From positions 124,001 to 188,000 of the forward strand of contig NZ_JAATOO010000002.1 in NCBI RefSeq assembly GCF_011806575.1: a stretch of DNA of 64,000 nucleotides, read 5' to 3'. The DNA comes from Vibrio hepatarius. GTDB taxonomy: Bacteria; Pseudomonadota; Gammaproteobacteria; Enterobacterales; Vibrionaceae. Positions 48,728 to 59,353 of the stretch are shown in pieces (within the stretch, counting starts at the first letter, position 1; each line of letters starts with the position of its first letter). A program made the position numbers and the translations under genes. The notes under the pieces are model-generated. The model had not been told where the DNA came from. It worked only from the letters and a program-made list of their open reading frames with translations, and searched no databases.

Positions 48728-49222
48728 TTATTTGGGGATATCGAACCACGGTTCTACCGAGGTGAGTACTTCCTTATAAGAAGATTCCTGCCAGATTTGG
48801 CGTATCATTCGACCATCCTTAGGAACGATAAGTTCAGGGCACAACTCAACCAGCGGTTTAATGACGAAACCGTATTTATAGATGTCACTGCGTGGTAGCT
48901 GTGGATCTTGATCCGACACACAATCACCGAACAAGATAATGTCGAGGTCGATTGTACGGGGCTGAAACTTGGCCGCGTGCTCTGAGCGCCCCCATTTGAG
49001 CTCAATTTGACGTAGCTGTCGCGAAAAATCCGCCAAACTTAACGCCGTTTTCATTTCTACGACAAGATTGAAAAAGGCGTCACCAGCAAAGCCAACCGCT
49101 TCGCACTCGTAGATGGTCGATAAACGCAAGTTATCGCCAAGCGTGCTGAGCTCTGCTACGGCAGCCTCAATATGTTTATGCCTTTCCACATTGGAACCCA
49201 CCCCAATGTAGCAGGTGATCAT
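48728..49222 (-). CDS. folK: 6-hydroxymethyl-dihydropterin pyrophosphokinase (copy 2)
   Basis: Second HPPK-family gene, 164 residues, clearly diverged from the copy at 7580. It keeps [13 protein letters not shown] and the catalytic [15 protein letters not shown] with both Mg-binding Asp, so it is probably active. Segments between differ (e.g. [18 protein letters not shown]). Its ATG overlaps the folB stop by 4 nt, tying it to the preceding step of folate synthesis. Whether it duplicates copy 1 or prefers another pterin cannot be told from sequence. Confidence 0.93.
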   Translation of the reverse strand: MITCYIGVGSNVERHKHIEAAVAELSTLGDNLRLSTIYECEAVGFAGDAFFNLVVEMKTALSLADFSRQLRQIELKWGRSEHAAKFQPRTIDLDIILFGDCVSDQDPQLPRSDIYKYGFVIKPLVELCPELIVPKDGRMIRQIWQESSYKEVLTSVEPWFDIPK

Positions 49223-49572
49223 GCGTGGCCTCGCTCGATGATCACACCAACGCTTTTCGCTTGAGGAACCGCACCCGGCTTAGCCAGACGGATCTTTATC
49301 CACGGCACATTAAAACGCGCCATGATTAACTCCGCGATCTCTTCTGCAACGCGTTCTACAAGTAGAAAACGGCCACCTTCAATATGTTCAAGTACCGCAG
49401 CACTCACCGTCGCATAATCCAACGCGTCTTTCACATCATCACTTTTACCAGCGGGACGATTGTCGTGTGCCATTTCGATATCGAGTACGAGCTTTTGTTT
49501 GATTTCCTGTTCCCAGTCATAAACACCAATAGTCGTAATTACTTCTAATTGCTCGATAAATACTTTATCCAT
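49219..49572 (-). CDS. folB: Dihydroneopterin aldolase
   Basis: Aldolase/epimerase of folate synthesis producing 6-hydroxymethyl-dihydropterin, the substrate of the overlapping folK. 117 residues from the ATG at 49572 (MDKVFIEQLEVITTIGVYDWEQ), where family homology begins; an upstream in-frame start adds 11 unrelated residues. The conserved GVYDWE and Glu/Lys-containing LVERVAEEIAE and KIRLAKPGAV are present. Confidence 0.95.
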   Translation of the reverse strand: MDKVFIEQLEVITTIGVYDWEQEIKQKLVLDIEMAHDNRPAGKSDDVKDALDYATVSAAVLEHIEGGRFLLVERVAEEIAELIMARFNVPWIKIRLAKPGAVPQAKSVGVIIERGHA

Positions 49573-49730
49573 GCGCGTTGCTTCCTTTAGAGGTCGGATA
49601 CCCAAGTTTATTAAAAAGTCGTACTATTCCCCCCTCAAATTACCATTCTGTAGGTAGTTTGGGAGTCTCAAGCGCGATATGATATCAATTACTTGCTTGG
49701 CAAACACCTCTTAAAGACGAGTAAATCACT

Positions 49731-50342
49731 ATGACCCCACTAGCCCTAGTACTGATCATCGGCGCCTATTTATTAGGCTCGATCTCTAGTGCGGTGCTGA
49801 TTTGTCGTATTCTTCGCCTACCTGATCCAAGAAAAGTAGGCTCAAACAACCCTGGTGCGACCAACGTTTTGCGTATCGGCGGGAAAAAAGCCGCAGCTGC
49901 AGTATTACTGTGTGACATGCTTAAAGGTACCATTCCGGTATGGGGCGCATTCTTCCTTGATATTGAACCGATCATCTTAGGTGTAATCGCGATTGCTGCT
50001 TGTCTTGGTCACATGTACCCAATCTTCTTCCACTTTAAAGGCGGAAAAGGCGTTGCCACCGCTCTAGGCGCAATTGCGCCAATCGGTCTGGACTTTACCG
50101 CGATGGTGCTGGCCACGTGGTTAGCAGTCGCGCTTACGTTTCGTTATTCATCTCTCGCGGCATTGGTCACTGTGTTATTGGCACCGTTTTACACTTGGAT
50201 GTTTAAGCCGCAATATACCCTGCCCGTTGCGATGCTATGTTGTTTGATTGTATTTAGACACCACCAGAACATTAAACGCCTGCTGGATGGCACTGAGCCG
50301 AAAGTGGGAGAGAAAAAGAAAGGACTTGATAAGGCCTCTTAA
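49731..50342 (+). CDS. plsY: Acyl-phosphate:glycerol-3-phosphate acyltransferase PlsY
   Basis: Inner-membrane acyltransferase of phosphatidic acid synthesis, 203 residues, five to six helices. [33 protein letters not shown] and [17 protein letters not shown] are the family's three conserved loops. Divergent from folB; a hairpin overlaps its stop codon. Confidence 0.97.
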   Translation: MTPLALVLIIGAYLLGSISSAVLICRILRLPDPRKVGSNNPGATNVLRIGGKKAAAAVLLCDMLKGTIPVWGAFFLDIEPIILGVIAIAACLGHMYPIFFHFKGGKGVATALGAIAPIGLDFTAMVLATWLAVALTFRYSSLAALVTVLLAPFYTWMFKPQYTLPVAMLCCLIVFRHHQNIKRLLDGTEPKVGEKKKGLDKAS

Positions 50343-50353
50343 ATAGAGGCCTT
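50331..50353. terminator. Hairpin overlapping the plsY stop
   Basis: AAGGCCTCT (50331-50339) pairs perfectly with AGAGGCCTT (50345-50353); the loop contains the plsY stop codon. It lies between convergent plsY and the hydrolase gene and likely serves both, although the U tracts are short. Confidence 0.6.
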
Positions 50354-50374
50354 ATTGTTATTGAATCACTGCTG

Positions 50375-51202
50375 CTAGGCGTGTTTCGCCAAAAACTGCT
50401 CCAACATTTGAGAAACAAACTCTGGTTGTTCTAAATTGGAAATATGTCCTGCCTGAGGAATTTGAACCAGTTCAGAGCCCGCAATGCAATCTTGCATCAG
50501 GTAAGACTCAAGTACAGGGCGCGGTGTATCTTCTTGACCGACAGCGATCAACACAGGCAAGGCAAACTTTTCAATGTCTTCAAACTGGTCACGACGACCA
50601 AACACCATCTTACCCATTCGCGCGACTTCAACCGCTTGCTCTCCAGCCAACGAAGCTAAGTGCTGACGGAAACCATTCACCAACTCTGGAGAATCTTGCT
50701 GTGCGTTGCGAGCAAAAAAGAGTGGCGTTACCGCCTCAACAATCGCTTCCGGAACAACTTGCGCCTGAGCAATGGTATCCAACATGGCGAAGTATTTGTT
50801 GTGCATCACTTCAGGTTCTAAACCAACAAAGGTGTCCATTAGCACTAATGACTTAACACGCTGCGGAACCAAGTTCACGACTTCAGTCCCCCACATGCCG
50901 CCAACCGACAAACCAACAATAGAAAATTCATCGATGTTTAAGTGATCCATCAAAGCGACGATTTGTTTCGCGTAATCAGTGAGCGAGCGTGTGGTTTCTG
51001 GCGCAAATTGAGAATCGCCGTGCGCCCAAAATTCAGGAACGATACAGCGGTACTTATCGCTCAGTGCCGCAATTTGTGGTGCCCACATGTTGCTATCCCA
51101 CAGATAGCTGTGCCCGAACACCACGACAGGCCCTTGCCCTTGGTCCAAATAAGCCATTTCGCGGCCATCAATAGAAAACTTGTGCTTTGGTAACTTTTGC
51201 AT
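50375..51202 (-). CDS. Alpha/beta-fold hydrolase of unknown substrate
   Basis: 275 residues from the ATG at 51202 (MQKLPKHKFSIDG; GGA about 10 nt upstream); the longer open frame adds 22 residues without homology. Oxyanion region VVFGHSYLWDSNMW, nucleophile Ser in GLSVGG, probable acid Asp in AVGQEDTPRP and His in QAGHISNLEQPE form a full catalytic triad. The set-up resembles 3-oxoadipate enol-lactonase or esterase relatives, but no pathway neighbours support a specific substrate. It sits between plsY and tsaD with its own flanking terminators. Confidence 0.85.
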   Translation of the reverse strand: MQKLPKHKFSIDGREMAYLDQGQGPVVVFGHSYLWDSNMWAPQIAALSDKYRCIVPEFWAHGDSQFAPETTRSLTDYAKQIVALMDHLNIDEFSIVGLSVGGMWGTEVVNLVPQRVKSLVLMDTFVGLEPEVMHNKYFAMLDTIAQAQVVPEAIVEAVTPLFFARNAQQDSPELVNGFRQHLASLAGEQAVEVARMGKMVFGRRDQFEDIEKFALPVLIAVGQEDTPRPVLESYLMQDCIAGSELVQIPQAGHISNLEQPEFVSQMLEQFLAKHA

Positions 51203-51282
51203 TGTTTGTTCCGTTATCTTGATCAGTAGAAAGTCGATAAAACGACCTTTACCAACTGGTTGTTGCAATCGTTATAAATGAA

Positions 51283-51308
51283 AAAGGCCGCGCTGAATGG
51301 CGACCTTT
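51283..51308 (-). terminator. Terminator of tsaD
   Basis: AAAGGCCGC (51283-51291) pairs with GCGACCTTT (51300-51308) with one wobble; the minus-strand tail is TTTTTC-like. It lies 16 bp past the tsaD stop and upstream of the hydrolase start. Confidence 0.7.
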
Positions 51309-51323
51309 GTAAATATTGGCTGG

Positions 51324-52340
51324 TTATGAAAGCGGTTCTAGCTGGTCAATTGGCCAACGAGGTGTCGCTTGAACCGACAGATCCGCTACTTCACCATTTT
51401 TCAGACGCTGCATACCTGCGTAGGCAATCATCGCACCATTATCAGTACAGAACTCGGTTCTTGGGTAGTACACTTCACCGCCCACTTTTTTCGCAAGCTG
51501 TTCCAGATCCGCACGTAAACGGCGATTTGCACTGACACCACCAGCAATCACGATGCGTTTGAAACCCGTTTGTTCAAGGGCTCGTTTACACTTGATGGTC
51601 AAGGTTGCACAAACCGCTTCTTCAAAGGCCAACGCGATATCTGCGCGAGTTTGCTCGTCATCACCGTTTGCAGCAATAGTATTAGCCGTAAAGGTTTTCA
51701 GTCCAGAAAAGCTCATATCTAAACCCGGACGGTCTGTCATCGGACGAGGGAACTTAAAACGACCTAGTGTGCCTTTTTCTGCCAATTTCGACAGTAGCGG
51801 ACCACCTGGGTAATCTAAGCCCATCAGTTTCGCGGTTTTATCAAACGCTTCGCCAGCCGCATCATCAATTGACTCACCCAAGATTTTGTATTCACCAATC
51901 CCTTTGACTTCCACCATCATAGAATGTCCGCCCGATACCAGTACCGCAACGAATGGGAACGGTGGTGGGTTATCTTCCAGCATTGGCGCTAACAGGTGAC
52001 CTTCCATATGATGGACAGGCACAGCAGGTACGCCCCAAGCGTAAGCAAGGCTGCGGCCAATCGTCGCACCAACCAACAGTGCGCCGACTAAACCAGGTCC
52101 CGCGGTATACGCCACCCCATCAATATCTTTTGGTGTCAGCTCCGCTTCTGCCATTGCTGCTTTAATCAGAGGAATGGTTTTCTTTACGTGATCGCGGGAA
52201 GCAAGCTCAGGCACTACACCACCGTAGTCTGCATGCAGCTTTACCTGACTGTATAGTTGATGAGAAAGCAGCCCTTTCTCATCGTCGTAAATCGCAATTC
52301 CTGTTTCATCACAAGAGGTTTCGATACCGATAATGCGCAT
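51324..52340 (-). CDS. tsaD: tRNA N6-adenosine threonylcarbamoyltransferase TsaD
   Basis: Transfers threonylcarbamoyl to A37 of ANN-decoding tRNAs, with TsaB, TsaC and TsaE. 338 residues. [10 protein letters not shown] at the N-terminus, iron-binding His111 and His115 in [15 protein letters not shown], and Asp in [12 protein letters not shown] near 300 are present. Divergent from rpsU, the same neighbour as in E. coli. Confidence 0.97.
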   Translation of the reverse strand: MRIIGIETSCDETGIAIYDDEKGLLSHQLYSQVKLHADYGGVVPELASRDHVKKTIPLIKAAMAEAELTPKDIDGVAYTAGPGLVGALLVGATIGRSLAYAWGVPAVPVHHMEGHLLAPMLEDNPPPFPFVAVLVSGGHSMMVEVKGIGEYKILGESIDDAAGEAFDKTAKLMGLDYPGGPLLSKLAEKGTLGRFKFPRPMTDRPGLDMSFSGLKTFTANTIAANGDDEQTRADIALAFEEAVCATLTIKCKRALEQTGFKRIVIAGGVSANRRLRADLEQLAKKVGGEVYYPRTEFCTDNGAMIAYAGMQRLKNGEVADLSVQATPRWPIDQLEPLS

Positions 52341-52442
52341 GGTTTACCTTGGATGTTTCTGTCTATGATTCAAAATTGGCGCAATATTACATTGCTAGCG
52401 CCGTTCAAACAAATTTTGTACATACTATAATCGACAAAGTGC

Positions 52443-52472
52443 TTTACAAAGCCGTAGTGATCGGATTAAAAT
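52443..52472 (+). promoter_or_regulatory. Sigma-70 promoter of the rpsU-dnaG-rpoD operon
   Basis: TTTACA (52443-52448) and TAAAAT (52467-52472) with 18-bp spacing, about 98 bp before rpsU in the 229-bp tsaD-rpsU divergent gap. Confidence 0.5.
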
Positions 52473-52569
52473 TCCGCACCATTTTTGATCAAGCTGATTG
52501 TAGACCTAGCAACTAAGCTAAGTACTGTGAAGTCAGCATTAACGAATTAACCCCTGAGGTGAAAGGCAT

Positions 52570-52785
52570 ATGCCAGTAGTTAAAGTACGTGAAAACGAAC
52601 CGTTCGACGTAGCTCTACGTCGTTTCAAGCGCTCTTGCGAAAAAGCAGGTATCCTTTCTGAAGTGCGTCGTCGTGAGCACTACGAAAAACCAACTACAGT
52701 TCGCAAACGCGCTAAAGCAGCAGCTCAAAAGCGTCACGCTAAGAAGCTAGCTCGCGAAAACGCTCGTCGCGTTCGCCTGTACTAA
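52570..52785 (+). CDS. rpsU: 30S ribosomal protein S21
   Basis: Small basic ribosomal protein, 71 residues, standard length ([21 protein letters not shown] start, Lys/Arg-rich end). GAGGTG lies upstream of the ATG. First gene of the macromolecular synthesis operon linking translation, replication priming and transcription. Confidence 0.98.
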
Positions 52786-52811
52786 TAGCTAAGTCCTAAA
52801 GGATTATAGTT

Positions 52812-53255
52812 ATGGCTCTTATTGAACAACTCAAAGAAGAGCAAAAATTAGCGATGAAAGCCAAGGACAAATTGCGCCTTGGTACTATTCGTTTAGCTCT
52901 TGCAGCAGTAAAGCAACGTGAAGTTGATGAACAGATCACTCTGGGCGACGACGACATTCTTGCTGTACTGACCAAAATGGTTAAACAACGTCGCGACTCT
53001 GTCGCTCAATTCGAATCAGCGGGTCGTCAAGACTTAGCCGATGCTGAGCAGGCCGAAATTGCTGTACTTGAGGAATTTATGCCTCAACCGCTAACAGATG
53101 AAGAAGTAGCTGTACTGATTGAAAGTGCGATTACAGAATCTGGTGCTGCGGGCATGCAAGACATGGGTAAAGTAATGGGCGTGCTTAAGCCTCAGATTCA
53201 AGGGCGCGCAGATATGGGTAAAGTAAGTGGTCTAGTTCGTTCTAAACTGGCTTAA
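52812..53255 (+). CDS. GatB/YqeY domain protein
   Basis: 147 residues, all of it the YqeY fold related to the tRNA-binding tail of GatB (LRLGTIRLALAAVKQREVDEQ; QPLTDEEVAVLIESAI; DMGKVMGVLKPQIQGRADMGKVS). It may act on tRNA, but no enzymatic function is established. It is inserted between rpsU and dnaG, an arrangement common in vibrios but absent from E. coli, 26 bp after rpsU. Confidence 0.92.
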   Translation: MALIEQLKEEQKLAMKAKDKLRLGTIRLALAAVKQREVDEQITLGDDDILAVLTKMVKQRRDSVAQFESAGRQDLADAEQAEIAVLEEFMPQPLTDEEVAVLIESAITESGAAGMQDMGKVMGVLKPQIQGRADMGKVSGLVRSKLA

Positions 53256-53275
53256 TTATCCAACAATATTTGCAG

Positions 53276-53311
53276 CAAGCCGTGCTATCCTTTGGAACGC
53301 ACGGCTTGTTT
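53276..53311 (+). terminator. Hairpin/attenuator before dnaG
   Basis: CAAGCCGTG (53276-53284) pairs perfectly with CACGGCTTG (53300-53308), followed by TTTGT. It sits in the yqeY-dnaG gap, the position corresponding to the E. coli rpsU-dnaG terminator that keeps primase levels low. Confidence 0.65.
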
Positions 53312-53348
53312 GTATCTACTACTGTATTTTCTTTCTTTGTTAGGTTTT

Positions 53349-55106
53349 ATGGCAGGACACATCCCTCGCAGTTTCATTGATGACCTACTCGCCCGACTTG
53401 ATATCGTCGATATCATTGACGCACGCGTAAAACTTAAGAAAAAAGGCAAAAACTACAGCGCTTGTTGCCCTTTCCATAACGAAAAGACCCCTTCATTCAG
53501 TGTTAGCCAAGAAAAGCAGTTTTATCACTGTTTCGGCTGTGGTGTGCATGGCAATGCCATCGACTTTATGATGGAGTACGAGCGTTTAGAGTTCCCTGAA
53601 GCAATTGAAGAACTGGCGTCTTTTTTAGGCTTAGACGTTCCTAGAGAGCAAAGCAGCAATGGTCATTTTCAATCCAATCGACCGCAGGCCAGCACCGAAC
53701 AAAAGCGCAACCTTTACGATTTAATGGGCAGCATTGCTCAGTTCTATCGCGATCAACTCAAGCTTTCGAGCAGTAAAATCGCGATTGATTACCTGAAAGA
53801 CCGTGGTCTATCTGGAGAAGTCGTCCACAAGTTTGGTATCGGTTATGTCGCGGACGAGTGGGACTTAGTTCGTAAGAACTTTGGTCAAAACCAGCAAACG
53901 CAAGATATGTTGGTATCTGGCGGTATGTTGATCGAAAACGACAAGGGCAACCGCTACGACCGCTTCCGTGGTCGTGTGATGTTCCCGATTCGTGACCGTC
54001 GTGGCCGAGTGATCGGTTTTGGTGGACGCGTCATTGGCGAAGGTACGCCAAAGTATCTCAACTCGCCAGAGACACCGATATTCCACAAAGGCAAAGAACT
54101 GTACGGCCTTTACGAAGTGATGCAAGCCTATCGCGAACCGTCGCAGATTTTAGTGGTCGAAGGCTATATGGATGTGGTCGCGCTGGCGCAGTACGGTGTC
54201 GATTACTCTGTCGCCTCTCTAGGTACTTCGACTACAGGCGATCACATTCAATTGTTGTTCCGTCAAACCAACACAGTGGTGTGTTGCTATGATGGTGACC
54301 GCGCTGGTAAAGAAGCCGCTTGGCGCGCACTAGAAAATGCGTTGCAGTACCTGAAGACAGGTAACACACTGAAGTTCTTGTTTCTACCAGACGGAGAAGA
54401 CCCGGATAGCTACATCCGAAAATATGGCAAAGAGGCGTTTGAGCAACAGATCAAACAAGCCACGCCGTTATCCAACTATTTGTTTGATAACTTGATCGAA
54501 ATGCACCAACTTAACCTTGGCAGCAACGAAGGTAAATCGGCCTTGCGCGCGCACGCTAGCGCTTTGATCAACCAGATCCCTGATCCCTATTTTCAAGAGC
54601 TGCTAGAAAAATTGCTCGATGAGCGTACCGGCTTCGATAACAGGTTGCGTCAGGCGCGACAAAAAACTGGCGAAACTCGACCTCAGCCACATAAAAAAAT
54701 AAAACGTACGCCGATGCGAGAGGTTATCGCATTACTGGTACAAAATCCGAGCTATGCTCAATTGGTGCCAGATCTGTCAAGTGTGAGAGACTTAACAGTA
54801 CCAGGACTAAGATTATTTGTTGAAGTGCTTGAATATTGTCATCAGCATCCCAATATAAGCACAGGCCAGTTGATGGAAAATTGGCGAAATACAAGCCACG
54901 AGGCTTTACTCTCTCGTCTTGCCGGGTGGGAAATCCCCCTCGATGAAGACAACGAACAAGATATATTTTTAGATTCATTGGACAACATTCTTGCCCAGTG
55001 CGTCGAAAAACAAATTGAAAACCTGCAGGCTAAAGAAAGAAGTGTCGGTTTATCAACCGAAGAAAGAAGGGAGCTGCTAGCTTTGATGCTAGACTTAAAA
55101 GCGTAA
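53349..55106 (+). CDS. dnaG: DNA primase
   Basis: Synthesises RNA primers at the replication fork. 585 residues from the ATG at 53349 (MAGHIPRSFIDDLLARLDI); the frame opens 19 codons earlier within the attenuator. Zinc ligands Cys40, His43, Cys61, Cys64; the RNA-polymerase core and TOPRIM with VVEGYMDVVAL and CYDGDRAGKEAA; and a C-terminal DnaB-interacting helical domain. A weak ribosome site (TTAGG) is consistent with its low expression in the operon. Confidence 0.97.
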   Translation: MAGHIPRSFIDDLLARLDIVDIIDARVKLKKKGKNYSACCPFHNEKTPSFSVSQEKQFYHCFGCGVHGNAIDFMMEYERLEFPEAIEELASFLGLDVPREQSSNGHFQSNRPQASTEQKRNLYDLMGSIAQFYRDQLKLSSSKIAIDYLKDRGLSGEVVHKFGIGYVADEWDLVRKNFGQNQQTQDMLVSGGMLIENDKGNRYDRFRGRVMFPIRDRRGRVIGFGGRVIGEGTPKYLNSPETPIFHKGKELYGLYEVMQAYREPSQILVVEGYMDVVALAQYGVDYSVASLGTSTTGDHIQLLFRQTNTVVCCYDGDRAGKEAAWRALENALQYLKTGNTLKFLFLPDGEDPDSYIRKYGKEAFEQQIKQATPLSNYLFDNLIEMHQLNLGSNEGKSALRAHASALINQIPDPYFQELLEKLLDERTGFDNRLRQARQKTGETRPQPHKKIKRTPMREVIALLVQNPSYAQLVPDLSSVRDLTVPGLRLFVEVLEYCHQHPNISTGQLMENWRNTSHEALLSRLAGWEIPLDEDNEQDIFLDSLDNILAQCVEKQIENLQAKERSVGLSTEERRELLALMLDLKA

Positions 55107-55204
55107 CCCTGTTCGAATAGTCAGCAAACAATTAATTTGTTATTATGTGTGGTTTGCAACTCGCATACTAATTCCTTCACCAGATACTAAGTTGGATACC
55201 GTCT

Positions 55205-57061
<1,857 letters not shown>

Positions 57062-57092
57062 GTCTAAAAAAGGCACAACACGCTAATTGATG

Positions 57093-57120
57093 AAAAGGTG
57101 AGCTATTGCTCACCTTTTTT
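57093..57120 (+). terminator. Terminator of the rpsU-yqeY-dnaG-rpoD operon
   Basis: AAAAGGTGAGC (57093-57103) pairs perfectly with GCTCACCTTTT (57108-57118) around TATT, ending in six T. Confidence 0.9.
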
Positions 57121-57175
57121 GTATTTAACGGATTTAAGTGGATAAAATCTAAGCGCATTTACCCTTACCTCTGGC

Positions 57176-57204
57176 TAGACAGCTTGATCTTCATCCCCTA
57201 TAAT
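57176..57204 (+). promoter_or_regulatory. Promoter of the tRNA-Ile gene
   Basis: TAGACA (57176-57181) and consensus TATAAT (57199-57204) with 17-bp spacing. The -10 ends 14 bp before the mature tRNA 5' end. Confidence 0.65.
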
Positions 57205-57218
57205 CATTGCCCTATCAA

Positions 57219-57294
57219 GGCCCCTTAGCTCAGTGGTTAGAGCAGTCGACTCATAATCGATTGGTCCGCAGTTCAAGTCTGCGAGGGGCCACCA
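57219..57294 (+). tRNA. ileX: tRNA-Ile2 (anticodon CAU, lysidine-modified)
   Basis: 76 nt with encoded CCA. Acceptor GGCCCCT pairs with AGGGGCC; D arm GCTC...GAGC; anticodon CAT at 57252-57254 in loop CTCATAA; T arm GCAG/CTGC around TTCAAGT. A CAU anticodon could mean Met. The body closely follows E. coli ileX, whose C34 becomes lysidine by TilS to read AUA as Ile, and ileX likewise lies close to rpoD. Hence Ile2 rather than Met. Confidence 0.9.
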
Positions 57295-57300
57295 AATTCG

Positions 57301-57337
57301 AAAAGGCGTAGCAGGTTAATCCCTACTACGCCTTTTT
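57301..57337 (+). terminator. Terminator after tRNA-Ile
   Basis: AAAAGGCGTAG (57301-57311) pairs with CTACGCCTTTT (57326-57336), then TTT. It starts 7 bp past the tRNA CCA end. Confidence 0.85.
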
Positions 57338-57497
57338 TGCATTTGGCGATTATTTATTTGCATAAGGCTCAATTTGGATAAGAAACCAGATGTAGATACG
57401 CTTTTCATTCTTTCCTACGTTGCAGGTATGAGATCGCCTACTAAACTCATTTCACAGTGTTAATTCTTATAGAGTTGGCAAACAAGGATATTTGGCT

Positions 57498-57692
57498 TTG
57501 TCCCCCACTAAGAAAAAATCATCAGAGCAAATTCAGACCGTGATTGAGAAAACCACGCTTGGAGAAAGTCACACAGTAAAAACCGCAGGCACCATTGATG
57601 ATGATTATTGAAGACGCGAAACGGTTATCCAGCACGGTAGAAAACTTATCTATCTAGTCTGTTACGACTTCAATAACGCCAGCGATTCCTTA
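57498..57692 (+). pseudogene. Short interrupted reading frame beside the tRNA gene
   Basis: A TTG start at 57498 with AAGGA about 9 nt upstream opens a 37-codon frame (SPTKKKSSEQIQTVIEKT...GTIDDDY) ended by TGA at 57609. The same frame continues without stop for a further ~28 codons (RRETVIQHGRKLIYLVCYDFNNA...) until it enters a terminator. The join Y-stop-RR could be a TGG to TGA nonsense mutation. I recognise no family. Either a very short gene or the relic of a longer one; it may also be chance. The rest of 57338-57762 is non-coding. Confidence 0.3.
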
Positions 57693-57697
57693 CAAAG

Positions 57698-57729
57698 AAA
57701 AAGCCTGATGATCACTCATCAGGCTTTTT
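57698..57729. terminator. Bidirectional terminator upstream of the yceI end
   Basis: Five A plus GCCTGATG (57698-57710) mirrors CATCAGGC plus five T (57717-57729). It ends the minus-strand YceI-family gene and could also end rightward transcripts. Confidence 0.85.
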
Positions 57730-57762
57730 ATTATTGTTTACCACATTGATAGCAAACGTATA

Positions 57763-58335
57763 TCACTTTATAAAAGTGAGCGAAAGCGTCAACGGAACCT
57801 GAGTAGAGATCTCAATCCCCCCCACCGTTTCTGCTAACTTAGCTAAATTTTCCGTTGGGATACCAAAATCTGCCGCATTCACGACGACTACCGCAGATGA
57901 ACTGACGGTAAGGTAGTTATCTGTAGGCACAATAATGACTGGGAAATCCATCTTCTTAGTACTGCCATACATAGAAACATCCGCTGATATGTTGGTTTTT
58001 ACTGGGCCATCTGCCAACGCTTGCCAGTCAACAACACCCGATACCGTCACGTTTGGGTATTTAGCAGAGTCAAAATACAGTTCATTGAGACGAGTATCGC
58101 GAATTGGTACACCTGTACTTAAACTTTTAAGTTCGGCGATGACTTGGAATTCACCCTTTTCGCTCAAAGCACCAGAGAGTAGATTTAACGTTGCAGGTTC
58201 TACAACGTATTGCTTTTTGGTCGTCGCAAAGCTCACCGAAGAGAGGTTGGGATCTAGTTGGTAGTTACCATTGGATAGCGCGGCAGTACTACCTAACGCC
58301 AACAACAAACCAAGAAAAGGAGGAAGGATTTTCAT
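57763..58335 (-). CDS. YceI-family periplasmic protein
   Basis: 190 residues. A signal peptide (MKILPPFLGLLLALGSTAALS, cleavage near 21) precedes a lipocalin-like YceI beta-barrel starting YQLDPNLSSVSFATTKKQYVVEPATL. Family members bind polyisoprenoids or amphiphiles. Proteins of this type are often induced by base or osmotic stress, but no ligand can be assigned here. It stands alone between terminator-like hairpins. Confidence 0.85.
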   Translation of the reverse strand: MKILPPFLGLLLALGSTAALSNGNYQLDPNLSSVSFATTKKQYVVEPATLNLLSGALSEKGEFQVIAELKSLSTGVPIRDTRLNELYFDSAKYPNVTVSGVVDWQALADGPVKTNISADVSMYGSTKKMDFPVIIVPTDNYLTVSSSAVVVVNAADFGIPTENLAKLAETVGGIEISTQVPLTLSLTFIK

Positions 58336-58430
58336 TGTATTCCCTTAGTTGAAAAAGCCCTCCATTGATAGTAGTCGCACCAAGTAACATCAGCGAAAAA
58401 ATTAACAGTAATTTAACCTAATACTCCGAT

Positions 58431-58467
58431 ATGAGATTCTCGGTTTAGACAAAAGCGAGAATCTCAT
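58431..58467 (-). other. Long hairpin between djlA and the YceI gene
   Basis: ATGAGATTCTCG (58431-58442) pairs perfectly with CGAGAATCTCAT (58456-58467) around 13 bases, 35 bp past the djlA stop. No U tract follows, so it may be a Rho-assisted 3' end or protective stem. Confidence 0.45.
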
Positions 58468-58501
58468 AAGGTTAGATTTCAACCCGGTATTTCTGCGCGT
58501 A

Positions 58502-59353
58502 TCAAAACCCTTTGTTTTTCTTAATCAGGTCGTAAGCATTCTGAATTTCTTGCGCTTTTTCTTTCGCAACGTTCATCATTTCCGGTGGTAGACCTTTCGC
58601 CATCAGTTTGTCTGGATGATGTTCATTCATCAGTTTCCGATAAGCGCGCTTGATAGTTTTAGCATCCGCATTACTATCGATCCCCAACAGTTTGTATGCA
58701 TCACTTAACTGGTCTGCCGTTGTGGTTTGTTGCCAACTGCCAGATTGATGAGAATGTCCACCTCCCGCATGACCACCGAAGCCACCTTGCTGGAAGCGAA
58801 AAGCCGCTTCTTGCATTCTTAAACGCTGTTCAAGCTGTTCAGATGAGAAACCGAGCCCTTGCGCCACTTTATGTAATACGCTGCGCTCACTTGGATGCAG
58901 ATCACCATCGGCAAACGCCGCCGAGATTTGCAGTTCTAAGAAAAACTGCATCAGGTCGAAGCGACCACCCGCTGAAATTCTTACTCGCTCAAGAACTGAT
59001 TCCAACGGAAAATCGGCATCTTTACCTTCACGAAACGCGTCCTGAGCGGCTTTACGCTGTTCCCCGTGCAGGTTCATTCGATCCATCATGGTGCTCGCCA
59101 GTTGGATTTCTTGGCGTGTAACCTGACCTTTTGCTTTCGCAACGTGCCCCATCACAGCAAACGCCGCTTTGAAAAACTCTTCTTGTCGCTGCGCTTGTGA
59201 CGGTCCACTACCAAAATTGGTATGAAAACCTGCACTTCTTAATCGGCGAGCTTTATCGAATTGGTGCCCGATAAATGCCCCAAACAGTGCGCCAAATATG
59301 CCTCCGAATAAAAAGCCAAAAAAGCCACCCAGAATTTTGCCAAAAATATGCAT
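58502..59353 (-). CDS. djlA: Membrane-anchored DnaJ-like co-chaperone DjlA
   Basis: Type III J-protein that stimulates DnaK at the inner membrane and, in E. coli, boosts the Rcs response. 283 residues. The N-terminal glycine-rich membrane helix (GGFFGFLFGGIFGALFGAFIG, 9-29) is the dimerising anchor. A TerB-like middle domain follows (about 60-180), then a Gly/His-rich linker and a C-terminal J domain with HPD in NEHHPDK. Divergent from lptD, the same neighbour as in E. coli. Confidence 0.96.
   Translation of the reverse strand: MHIFGKILGGFFGFLFGGIFGALFGAFIGHQFDKARRLRSAGFHTNFGSGPSQAQRQEEFFKAAFAVMGHVAKAKGQVTRQEIQLASTMMDRMNLHGEQRKAAQDAFREGKDADFPLESVLERVRISAGGRFDLMQFFLELQISAAFADGDLHPSERSVLHKVAQGLGFSSEQLEQRLRMQEAAFRFQQGGFGGHAGGGHSHQSGSWQQTTTADQLSDAYKLLGIDSNADAKTIKRAYRKLMNEHHPDKLMAKGLPPEMMNVAKEKAQEIQNAYDLIKKNKGF

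Noticed and set aside
57219-57294. An integrated element using the tRNA-Ile gene as attachment site
   Set aside because: No integrase gene and no duplicated tRNA 3' end are present downstream; normal core genes resume within 500 bp.
57609-57611. TGA as a selenocysteine codon in the small frame near the tRNA
   Set aside because: No convincing SECIS-like hairpin follows the TGA and the context (Tyr-stop-Arg-Arg) does not resemble a selenoprotein active site.
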